The notes under the pieces were generated by a model. The model was not told the DNA's origin and searched no databases. It worked only from the letters and a program-made list of their open reading frames with translations. A stretch of DNA of 11,462 bases from Bacillota bacterium (GTDB lineage: Bacteria; Bacillota; Clostridia; Christensenellales; Borkfalkiaceae). The position numbers and the translations under genes were made by a program. Location: positions 1-11,462 of the forward strand of contig QAKM01000098.1 in NCBI GenBank assembly GCA_003343805.1. Direction: 5' to 3'. Shown here piece by piece: positions 1 through 5,749 of this stretch (the first letter of the stretch is position 1; each line of letters opens with the position of its first letter).

Positions 1-57
1 CGAACTCGTGACCTATACGTTGCGAACGTATCGCGCTACCAACTGTGCTATATCCCC
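1..57 (-). tRNA. tRNA-Ala (anticodon CGC), 5' part, cut by window edge
   Basis: Read on the minus strand from 57, the sequence folds as the 5' three quarters of a tRNA. The acceptor strand is GGGGATA. The D arm is GCAC/GCGC, with an A-C mismatch, around AGTTGGTA. The anticodon stem is ATACG/CGTAT around the loop TTCGCAA, the variable loop is AGGTC, the T-stem 5' strand is ACGAG, and the T loop begins TTCG. The anticodon CGC reads the alanine codon GCG, and the GGGG acceptor start and AGGTC variable loop suit bacterial tRNA-Ala. The 3' end would lie left of position 1, so it is unknown whether this copy is intact or interrupted like the one at 149-205. No promoter is visible just upstream (58-80), so it would be co-transcribed with the second copy. 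Confidence 0.7.
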
Positions 58-67
58 ATGCAATTTG

Positions 68-81
68 CCGCCTTGCGGCGG
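68..81. repeat. Short hairpin between the two tRNA copies
   Basis: CCGCC (68-72) and GGCGG (77-81) are perfect complements around TTGC. In the minus-strand transcript the stem begins with the CC that also closes the acceptor remnant of the interrupted tRNA, so the two folds compete. No T tract follows on either strand, so it is not an obvious terminator. Confidence 0.5.
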
Positions 82-205
82 ATAACGAGATTCCACCGAC
101 ACCCCTGAAAGGGGTCCCCTCGGTGGAGCTTCGGGCTTCGCCCTCGCGCGAACTCGTGACCTATACGTTGCGAACGTATCGCGCTACCAACTGTGCTATA
201 TCCCC
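78..205 (-). pseudogene. tRNA-Ala (CGC) copy interrupted inside the T loop
   Basis: On the minus strand, 205-149 is identical to the tRNA fragment at 57-1 and ends in the T loop at TTCG. A normal tRNA would continue AATCTCGT. Instead, 56 nt of other sequence follow, and only at 93-80 does AATCTCGTTATCC appear. This restores a five-pair T stem (ACGAG/CTCGT) and five acceptor pairs (A7-U66 to G3-C70). The next bases, GCC at 79-77, give a G2-G71 mismatch, no alanine-type G3-U70 pair and no encoded CCA. Ten complementary pairs across the insert make chance unlikely. I read this as one tRNA gene split by an insertion or rearrangement, probably inactive. A tRNA that is spliced or tolerates the insert is possible but has no support here. 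Confidence 0.6.
94..149. repeat. 56-nt hairpin-rich insert in the tRNA T loop
   Basis: The insert lies between T-loop halves ending at C93 and resuming at G150; the shared C makes the edges ambiguous by one base (93-148 or 94-149). It contains two hairpins. One pairs CCACCGA (93-99) with TCGGTGG (120-126), and inside it ACCCC (101-105) with GGGGT (111-115) around TGAAA. The other pairs GGGC (133-136) with GCCC (140-143) around TTC. It has no ORF. This resembles a small palindromic repeat element, but only one copy is visible in the window, so mobility is inference. Confidence 0.5.
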
Positions 206-278
206 GAAGTTGTAAAAGACGGCTTTTTACGCCGCCCCGAGCCTATGCCAAATGCGACACGCGCCCAGAAGCATCTTG

Positions 279-307
279 ATGATACCACATTCCCCGCAGA
301 AAAGCAA
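279..307 (-). promoter_or_regulatory. Possible sigma-A promoter for the tRNA copies
   Basis: On the minus strand TTGCTT (307-302) and TATCAT (284-279) are separated by 17 bp and lie about 75 bp before the tRNA at 205. The -10 matches the consensus at five of six bases and the -35 at three of six. An alternative weak pair, TTGGCA with TAAAAA, lies closer to the tRNA. Only moderate support. Confidence 0.3.
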
Positions 308-326
308 GCGTTTTGCGGAAAGGCGC

Positions 327-360
327 AAAAAAATTCCCCTGCGGCGGCTCGGGGCTTTTT
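327..360. terminator. Weak bidirectional hairpin between A and T runs
   Basis: CCCC (336-339) and GGGG (351-354) bracket an 11-nt loop. Seven A (327-333) lie on the left and five T (356-360) on the right, so the A and T runs can extend the stem. The layout resembles a short intrinsic terminator, but the GC stem is only 4 bp and no gene obviously ends here. Confidence 0.25.
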
Positions 361-368
361 CATCTTTG

Positions 369-397
369 TTGACTTTGTGGTCAATTTATGTTACAAT
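369..397 (+). promoter_or_regulatory. Sigma-A promoter of the HAD-PlsC-GltS operon
   Basis: TTGACT (369-374) and TACAAT (392-397) are separated by exactly 17 bp, each one base from consensus. Transcription would start near 404. That leaves an in-frame ATG at 408 almost leaderless without a ribosome site, and supports the ATG at 462 as the true start of the first gene. Confidence 0.75.
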
Positions 398-461
398 TTC
401 GGGTGGAATGACTGCAAAAGGGCGCAGAAAAATCGCAGAATGCGCGCCCGGGGAGGCAAAC

Positions 462-1130
462 ATGGCATCGCTTGCCCATCAGATGCACGCCGCCGTGTTC
501 GACCTCGACGGCACCCTGCTCGATTCCCTCGGCGTATGGGACGATGCCGACCGTGCCTTTCTCTCCCGCCGCGGCATCCCGCTCACGCCCGATTATACGG
601 AAGCCGTCAAGCTCATGCACCTCGAGGAGGCCGCCCGCTACACAAAGGCACGCTATTCCCTTTCGGAACGCCCCGAAGAGATCATGGCAGAATGGCTCGC
701 CTCCATCCGCGCGGCGTATGCCGAAATGCCCCTGAAGCCCTATGCGAAGGAGTATCTTCTCATGCTGCACGCAAGCGGCGTCAAGCTCGCCATCGCGACC
801 TCCTCCGACGAGCAGCTCTTCCTCCCTGCCCTGGAGCACAACGGCATCCGGGATCTGTTTTCCGCCGCCGTCATGGTGCGCGAGGTGGCGCGGGGAAAGG
901 AATTTCCCGATGTGTATCTGGAAGCCGCCCGCCGCCTCGGGATCGCGCCCCGAGAGAGCGCCGTCTTTGAGGACATCCTGCCCGCGGTGAAGGCAGCCAA
1001 GACGGGCGGATTTTTTACCGCCGCCGTCTATGACGAGGGCTCCCGCGGCGATGAGGAGGCCCTGCGCCGGGAAGCCGACTGCTACGTTACATCCTATGAG
1101 GAGCTGCTCCTCTCCCCCATCCTCTTCTGA
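462..1130 (+). CDS. HAD superfamily hydrolase (subfamily IA, phosphoglucomutase/phosphatase-like)
   Basis: A 222-residue cytoplasmic phosphohydrolase of the haloacid dehalogenase superfamily, subfamily IA. Motif I is DLDGT at 14-18, with nucleophile Asp14 and acid/base Asp16. Motif II is ATSS at 112-115. Motif III is probably Lys146 in GKEFPD. Motif IV is the Glu170-Asp171 pair in FEDILPAVKAAK. Residues 20-90 form the helical cap expected of beta-phosphoglucomutase and phosphoglycolate phosphatase relatives, and total length is normal. The start at 462 is chosen because GGGAGG (451-456) lies five bases before it; the longer in-frame reading would begin upstream of the transcript. It is first in an operon with an acyltransferase starting 4 nt after its stop. 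Its substrate (sugar phosphate, phosphoglycolate or another small phosphate) cannot be told from sequence. Confidence 0.88.
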   Translation: MASLAHQMHAAVFDLDGTLLDSLGVWDDADRAFLSRRGIPLTPDYTEAVKLMHLEEAARYTKARYSLSERPEEIMAEWLASIRAAYAEMPLKPYAKEYLLMLHASGVKLAIATSSDEQLFLPALEHNGIRDLFSAAVMVREVARGKEFPDVYLEAARRLGIAPRESAVFEDILPAVKAAKTGGFFTAAVYDEGSRGDEEALRREADCYVTSYEELLLSPILF

Positions 1131-1134
1131 TACT

Positions 1135-2364
1135 ATGACAAAAGAAAAGAGCAAAAAGACAAAAAACAACAGCAAGCGCAAAAACAGGTGGAGACGGGCA
1201 AGACACCGCGTCGTAAAGTCGCTCGTCTATCTTCTCTCTCCCCTGTGCAAGCTGTGGTACGGCGCCAAGGTGGAGCGCATGAAGCGCCCCGGGAAGCGGC
1301 CCTACCTGCTTTTGAGCAACCACCAGACCGCCTTCGACCAATTCTTCGTGGGCATGGTCTACTTGGGGCCCGTCTACTATGTGGCGAGCGAGGACCTCTT
1401 CTCCAACGGCTTTATCTCGCGTATGCTCGAATGGGCGGTGCGGCCCATCCCCATCCGCAAACAGACGACGGACGTGCGCGCCGTGATGACCTGCCTCAAA
1501 GTTGCCAAGGAGGGCGGCACGATCGCCATCTCACCCGAGGGCAACCGCACCTACAGCGGCCGGACGGAGCACATCAACCCCGCGATCGGCGGGCTCGTCA
1601 AGCTCCTGCGCCTGCCCGTCGCCTTCATCCGCATCGAGGGCGGCTACGGCGTGCAGCCCCGCTGGGCGGACAATGTACGAAAGGGCAAAATGCGCGTGTA
1701 TGTTTCGCGCATCATGGAGCCCGAAGAGTACCGCACTCTCCCCGAAGAGGAGATCGCCGCGACCATCCAAAAGGAACTCTATGTGGACGATCTCAAACTC
1801 GGCGGCACCTTTCAAAGCAAGAAGAGCGCCGAATACATGGACCGCGCCTACTACGTCTGCCCCGACTGCGGGCTTTCCACCTTCCACGCGGAGGGCGAAC
1901 ACATCACCTGCAAAAAATGCGGAAAGACGTGGCGCTATCTGCCCGACCGCACCTTCGACCAGGGCCCCTTCCGCAATACCCCCGAGTGGTACGACTATCA
2001 GACAAATTATGTGAACTCTCTCGACCTTCTCCAGCGAGAGGACGAGCTCTTATACGAGGAACACGCCTCGATGAAAGAGGTCGTCCTCTATAAGAACAAG
2101 CTCCCCATCGCGGAGGATGCGACGCTGCGCCTCTTCGGCGGACGGCTGGAAGTTTGTTTCGGGGAGGAGAAGCGCGTCTTTTCTTTCCGCGAGACAAGCG
2201 CCTTCACCGTGCTCGGGCGCAACAAGCTCAACGTGTACTTTGAGGGCAAGGTCTTTCAGTTCAAGGGAGACAAGCACTTCAACGCCGTCAAATATGTACA
2301 GCTCTTTTACCGCTTCCAAAACCTTCTGAAAGGAGACGAACATGGAAAATTTCTGGGACTTTAG
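1135..2364 (+). CDS. PlsC-like 1-acylglycerol-3-phosphate acyltransferase with C-terminal zinc ribbon
   Basis: A 409-residue protein. Residues 50-215 match the lysophospholipid acyltransferase (PlsC/LPLAT) fold: the catalytic motif NHQTAFD gives His63 and Asp68, and the second conserved block SPEGNR (133-138) corresponds to FPEGTR of PlsC. Such enzymes transfer an acyl chain to lysophosphatidic acid at the inner membrane face. The N terminus is very basic (about 12 Lys/Arg in the first 24 residues), then a hydrophobic stretch near 29-42, fitting membrane attachment. Plain PlsC proteins are about 200-260 residues. Here about 170 more follow, opening with four cysteines (CPDC at 242-245, CKKC at 259-262), a rubredoxin-like zinc ribbon, then a mostly beta region of unknown role. 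The ATG at 1135 has no good ribosome site and lies 4 nt after the HAD stop, suggesting translational coupling. The 3' end overlaps gltS by 23 nt. Confidence 0.85.
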   Translation: MTKEKSKKTKNNSKRKNRWRRARHRVVKSLVYLLSPLCKLWYGAKVERMKRPGKRPYLLLSNHQTAFDQFFVGMVYLGPVYYVASEDLFSNGFISRMLEWAVRPIPIRKQTTDVRAVMTCLKVAKEGGTIAISPEGNRTYSGRTEHINPAIGGLVKLLRLPVAFIRIEGGYGVQPRWADNVRKGKMRVYVSRIMEPEEYRTLPEEEIAATIQKELYVDDLKLGGTFQSKKSAEYMDRAYYVCPDCGLSTFHAEGEHITCKKCGKTWRYLPDRTFDQGPFRNTPEWYDYQTNYVNSLDLLQREDELLYEEHASMKEVVLYKNKLPIAEDATLRLFGGRLEVCFGEEKRVFSFRETSAFTVLGRNKLNVYFEGKVFQFKGDKHFNAVKYVQLFYRFQNLLKGDEHGKFLGL

Positions 2365-3760
2365 TGTTTGGGGATCCTTCAACGTCATCGCCATCCTGCT
2401 CATCAGCCTCCTGGTGGCGAACGCGCTCAAGCGGCTCATCAAGCCCTTGGGCAACTCCCTCATCCCCACCTCGGTGCTGGGCGGCATCATGCTGCTCATC
2501 ATCTCCTCCATTTACACGGGCGTGACGAAGGAATACCTCTTCGATACGCAGTTCTTCGGCGGCAACGGCGCGGCGTTTTTGGAGATCCTCACCTATCACA
2601 CGCTGGCGCTCGGCTTCATCGCCTCGACGCTCAAGACGACCAAAGGCAAGATGAACAAGGAACGCGGCGTGGAGATCTTCAACACGGGCGTGACGACGGT
2701 GGCGACCTACCTCCTGCAGGGCATCTTCGGGCTTGCCATCACCATCTTTGTCGCCTACGTCTTTATGCCCGACTTCTTCAAGGCAGCGGGCATCCTGCTG
2801 CCCTTCGGCTACGGACAGGGATCGGGCCAGGCGATGAACTACGGCAACATCTACGAAACGCAGTACGGCTTTGAGGGCGGCAAGAGCTTCGGCCTCTCGG
2901 TGGCAGCGCTCGGGTTCCTGAGTGCAGCGATCGGCGGCGTCATCCACCTCAACATCATCCGTAAGAAGGGCAGGATGCGCCGCGTGGGCGACGAGAAGGA
3001 CTTCATCCCGAGCTCCGAAGTGCACAACGAGGGCGATATCCCCATGAACCAGGGCATCGACAAGATCACCATCCAGATCGCATTCATCGCCCTTGCCTAT
3101 GTTTTAAGCTATCTTCTGATGTACGGGCTGGGGCTGCTTCTGCCCTCCATGAAGCCGACCATCTACGGCTTCAACTTCTTCCTCGGCGTGCTCGCAGCCG
3201 TCATCGTCAAGGCGATCATGAACCTCCTGCACAAGAAGAACGTCATCAAGAAGCAGTACACGAACAACTTCCTTTTAACGCGCATCAGCAACTTCTTCTT
3301 CGACATCATGATCGTCGCGGGCATCGCCGCCATCAAGCTGGATACCCTCGCGCAGTATTGGCACATCCTGCTCGTCCTCGGCATCGTGGGGCTTGTCATC
3401 ACCTATTTTTACAACATCTGGGTGGCGCGCAAGCTCTTCCCCCGCTACTCCGAAGAGCAGTTCCTCGTCATGTACGGGATGCTGACGGGCACAGCGTCGA
3501 CGGGCGTCATCCTGCTGCGCGAGCTCGACCCCGACCTTGCGACCCCTGCGGCGGAAAACCTCGTCTATCAGAACTTCCCCGCCATGGTGTTCGGCTTCCC
3601 CATGATGCTGCTGGCGACCTTCGCGCCCGCAAACCCCGAATGGACGCTGCTCATCATCACGGGCTTCTTCATCGTGATGAACATCATCCTCTTCCGCAAT
3701 CAGATCTTCCGACGGAGAAAGGGAAGCGCTTCCGCTCCCCCCGCCCCGCCCGCAGAATAG
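2342..3760 (+). CDS. gltS: Sodium/glutamate symporter family (GltS, ESS) transporter
   Basis: A 472-residue polytopic membrane protein of the glutamate:sodium symporter (ESS) family. It has roughly ten to twelve hydrophobic segments in two halves, a Gly-rich pore-loop motif GYGQGSGQA (156-164) in the first half, and the conserved block LTGTASTGVILLRELDPD (381-398) in the second, which fits the inverted-repeat architecture of the family. A hydrophilic loop of about 35 residues (207-241) separates the halves. It is about 70 residues longer than E. coli GltS (401), with a basic, Ala/Pro-rich tail after 455. AGGAG (2331-2335), six bases before ATG 2342, sets the start inside the end of the preceding gene. 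The substrate may be glutamate or another carboxylate; the symbol refers to the family. Transcription ends at the hairpin at 3780-3804. Confidence 0.85.
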   Translation: MENFWDFSVWGSFNVIAILLISLLVANALKRLIKPLGNSLIPTSVLGGIMLLIISSIYTGVTKEYLFDTQFFGGNGAAFLEILTYHTLALGFIASTLKTTKGKMNKERGVEIFNTGVTTVATYLLQGIFGLAITIFVAYVFMPDFFKAAGILLPFGYGQGSGQAMNYGNIYETQYGFEGGKSFGLSVAALGFLSAAIGGVIHLNIIRKKGRMRRVGDEKDFIPSSEVHNEGDIPMNQGIDKITIQIAFIALAYVLSYLLMYGLGLLLPSMKPTIYGFNFFLGVLAAVIVKAIMNLLHKKNVIKKQYTNNFLLTRISNFFFDIMIVAGIAAIKLDTLAQYWHILLVLGIVGLVITYFYNIWVARKLFPRYSEEQFLVMYGMLTGTASTGVILLRELDPDLATPAAENLVYQNFPAMVFGFPMMLLATFAPANPEWTLLIITGFFIVMNIILFRNQIFRRRKGSASAPPAPPAE

Positions 3761-3770
3761 ACGACAAGAT

Positions 3771-3815
3771 AAAAAAAACGCCCCGCGCTTTGAAAGCGCG
3801 GGGCTGTTGTTTTTA
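3771..3815. terminator. Strong bidirectional terminator between gltS and degV
   Basis: An 11-bp perfect stem (3780-3790 with 3794-3804) closes a TGA loop. On the plus strand TGTTGTTTTT follows. On the minus strand eight T (complement of 3771-3778) follow after C and G. It serves both the gltS operon and the convergent degV gene, which ends only 8 bp away at 3823. Confidence 0.92.
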
Positions 3816-3822
3816 GACAAAG

Positions 3823-4692
3823 TCAGTTGAGGGCGCGCGTCACCGAGCAGGCGATGACGCCGGGGCCGACGTGGCAGGCGATGCTCAGCGAGAGCGGATC
3901 GCAGAAGCTCACGGGGATGTTGGGGAAGGCGGCGGCAAGTTCCGCTTCAAACGCCTTGATCTCCTCCTCCCGCGCGGTATGCGCGAGGCAGATGCGCATC
4001 TGCCCGGCCGCCGCGAAGTCGGCAAAGCGGGTCGCGAGATCGCTCTTGAGGGCATCCGTCATCACCTGCTTGGCCTGCTTCAAGGTCTGCACCTTCTTGA
4101 AGGCGTCCAGCTTGCCGCCCTGGATCTGCAAAACGGGCTTGACCCGCAGGATGGTGCCGATGAGCGCCGCCGCGGGCGTGAGCCTTCCGCCCTTTTTGAG
4201 ATACTTTAAGGTATCGAGCGTGAGATAGATGCTGCTGTCCCCCGCCGAGGCTTCGAGCTTTCTTGCGATCTCCTTGGCGCTCATGCCGCGCTCGGCAAGT
4301 GAAAGAGCATCAAAGACGCTGTGCTTCAGGGTGATGGAAATGCGGCGGTTATCGACGACCTGCACCCTGCCCTCATAGCCCTTTGCGAGCTGCTGTGCCG
4401 TGTGGCAACTCTCGGAAAGGGCGCTCGACATGGGGATATGCACCACGTCGCATCCATCTTTGAGAAGGCTTTCCCACACTTCCGTGACGCTCGCCGCCGA
4501 GGGCTGCGAGGTGGAAACGGACGCATCCTGTGCAAGATGCTCGTAAAACTGTGCCTGCGTGAGGTCGATGTCCTCGAAATACTGCTCGCCATCGATGACA
4601 AACGGCATGGGGATGACGGAAATTCCCAGTCTTTCCGCCTCGGCCTGCGTGATGCCGCTGTTGGAATCGGTGACGATCTTTACCATTGCCAT
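3823..4692 (-). CDS. DegV family fatty-acid-binding protein
   Basis: A 289-residue DegV/EDD-fold protein. DegV proteins bind a fatty acid in the cleft between two domains; in several Firmicutes they act as the FakB subunit that presents fatty acid to the kinase FakA. Visible motifs are TDSNSG (8-13), TSQPS (61-65), MSSALSESCHTAQ (88-100), YLKKGGRL (164-171) and the C-terminal HVGPGV (274-279), all typical, with normal length. ATG 4692 is chosen over an in-frame ATG at 4737 because the promoter's -10 box lies at 4740-4745, so transcription starts near 4733, downstream of 4737. GGAG lies nine bases before 4692. No FakA-like kinase is in the window, so whether this is a FakB in the strict sense is open. 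A PlsC-like acyltransferase nearby on the other strand makes a lipid role plausible. Confidence 0.9.
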   Translation of the reverse strand: MAMVKIVTDSNSGITQAEAERLGISVIPMPFVIDGEQYFEDIDLTQAQFYEHLAQDASVSTSQPSAASVTEVWESLLKDGCDVVHIPMSSALSESCHTAQQLAKGYEGRVQVVDNRRISITLKHSVFDALSLAERGMSAKEIARKLEASAGDSSIYLTLDTLKYLKKGGRLTPAAALIGTILRVKPVLQIQGGKLDAFKKVQTLKQAKQVMTDALKSDLATRFADFAAAGQMRICLAHTAREEEIKAFEAELAAAFPNIPVSFCDPLSLSIACHVGPGVIACSVTRALN

Positions 4693-4739
4693 GATCGTTT
4701 TCTCCAATTCTTTGTTTTTGTTCACTTCGTGACTCATTC

Positions 4740-4768
4740 ATTATAGGAAAGTCAGAGCGCGTTGTCAA
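4740..4768 (-). promoter_or_regulatory. Consensus sigma-A promoter of degV
   Basis: On the minus strand, perfect TTGACA (4768-4763) and perfect TATAAT (4745-4740) with a 17-bp spacer. The start near 4733 gives a 5' leader of about 41 nt before ATG 4692. Confidence 0.9.
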
Positions 4769-4811
4769 GGGAACGGGCGCACTTTTGAGAAAGAAAACCA
4801 AAAAAGAAAAC

Positions 4812-4840
4812 TTGACATTTTGGGGCGTGCGTTCTATAAT
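4812..4840 (+). promoter_or_regulatory. Consensus sigma-A promoter of nfnAB
   Basis: Perfect TTGACA (4812-4817) and perfect TATAAT (4835-4840) with a 17-bp spacer. The start is expected near 4847, giving a leader of about 60 nt before ATG 4907. Its -35 box is 43 bp from the -35 box of the divergent degV promoter, and the gap is A-rich (4790-4810). Confidence 0.92.
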
Positions 4841-4906
4841 AAAAGGAGCGGAAGCGCCCTTTCCATGCGCCATTCCGCATCCAAACCGGGATCAAAGGGA
4901 GGAATC

Positions 4907-5749
4907 ATGTACCGCATTCTCAAGAAAAAGAGCCTCAATCCCACCGTCACACTGATGGAGATCGAGGCGCCCTTCGTCGCAAGAAAGGCGCGCGCAGGGC
5001 AGTTCATCATCCTCCGCGCAGACGAGCGCGGAGAGCGCATCCCCCTCACCGTTGCGGGCTGCAACAAGGAGACGGGGGCCGTTACCATCATCTTCCAGGT
5101 CGTGGGCGGCGCCACGATGACCTTAAACGCCCTTTCTGAGGGCGAGCGCATCGCCGACTTCGTCGGGCCCCTGGGAAACCCCACCGAAGTGGAAGGCATC
5201 AAAAAGGCGTGCGTCGTGGGCGGCGGCGTGGGCTGCGCCATCGCGCTCCCCGTCGTGAGAGAGCTGCACGAGATGGGCTGCGAAGTCACCTCCATCGTCG
5301 GCTTCCGTAATAAAGACCTCGTCATTCTGGAGGACGAATTCCGCGCCGCCTCCGACAAGTTCGTGATGATGACGGACGACGGCAGCTACGGCGAAAAGGG
5401 CAACGTCACACTCCCCTTGAAGCGTATGCTGGAGGCGGGCGAAACATTTGACCGCGTCATCACGATCGGCCCGCTCGTCATGATGAAATTCGTCGCCCTC
5501 GCGACCAAGGAATACAACATCCCCACTATCGCCTCGATGAACCCCATCATGATCGACGGCACGGGTATGTGCGGCGGCTGCCGCCTCACCGTGGGCGGAG
5601 AGACCAAGTTCGCCTGCGTGGACGGGCCCGACTTCGACGCCCACCTCGTCGACTTCGACGAGGCGATGAAGCGTTCGCGCACCTACGCGGAATTTGAAGC
5701 AAAGGCGCGCGAAAAGCACTGCAATCTCTTTAAGAAGGAGGCAAAGTGA
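4907..5749 (+). CDS. nfnA: NfnA-type ferredoxin-NADP+ oxidoreductase, FAD/NAD-binding subunit
   Basis: A 280-residue cytoplasmic flavoprotein of the ferredoxin-NADP reductase fold, also annotated as a sulfide dehydrogenase or dihydroorotate dehydrogenase-like electron-transfer subunit. The N-terminal barrel carries the flavin motif RIPLT (44-48). The nucleotide-binding domain has VVGGGVGCA (103-111). The C terminus has three Cys of a [2Fe-2S] site (Cys222, Cys225, Cys237), with Asp218 next to them. In characterised NfnA the fourth ligand is an Asp; Asp218 is my candidate. GGGAGG (4898-4903) lies just before ATG 4907; longer in-frame readings would start upstream of the transcript. Its stop overlaps the start of the next gene by one base. 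Together they match NfnAB, which couples ferredoxin and NADH oxidation to NADP+ reduction, the reverse also being possible. A sulfide dehydrogenase role cannot be excluded. Confidence 0.85.
   Translation: MYRILKKKSLNPTVTLMEIEAPFVARKARAGQFIILRADERGERIPLTVAGCNKETGAVTIIFQVVGGATMTLNALSEGERIADFVGPLGNPTEVEGIKKACVVGGGVGCAIALPVVRELHEMGCEVTSIVGFRNKDLVILEDEFRAASDKFVMMTDDGSYGEKGNVTLPLKRMLEAGETFDRVITIGPLVMMKFVALATKEYNIPTIASMNPIMIDGTGMCGGCRLTVGGETKFACVDGPDFDAHLVDFDEAMKRSRTYAEFEAKAREKHCNLFKKEAK

Larger units (their letters stand above)
1..205. repeat. 57-bp direct repeat, 148 bp apart (1-57 and 149-205)
   Basis: Bases 1-57 and 149-205 are identical without a gap or mismatch. They diverge immediately after the tRNA 5' end (58 and 206). 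The repeat unit is therefore exactly the tRNA body visible in both copies. Because the window starts at the equivalent base of the repeat, the left flank of copy 1 cannot be compared, and a longer tandem array with a 148-bp period is possible. Confidence 0.85.

Noticed and set aside
1..205. CRISPR-like repeat-spacer pattern from the 57-bp direct repeats
   Set aside because: Only two copies, the repeat is a tRNA body, and no cas genes are present.
206..461. Possible small gene or riboswitch between the tRNA copies and the HAD gene
   Set aside because: No frame with a ribosome site and start was supported. The stretch holds only the promoter candidates, the weak hairpin at 327-360 and a short inverted repeat (GTAAAA 212-217 with TTTTAC 225-230).
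245..970. Plus-strand frame overlapping the HAD gene (241 codons)
   Set aside because: Arg/Pro-rich out-of-frame reading; the HAD frame has intact catalytic motifs.
381..1181. Minus-strand open frame opposite the HAD gene (266 codons)
   Set aside because: Antisense to clear HAD motifs, crosses the operon promoter, and shows no family motif.
4842..4863. Hairpin at the nfnA leader (AAAGG/CCTTT with GCG/CGC)
   Set aside because: The predicted transcription start near 4847 would remove part of the 5' arm, and no riboswitch-like conservation or alternative terminator is visible.
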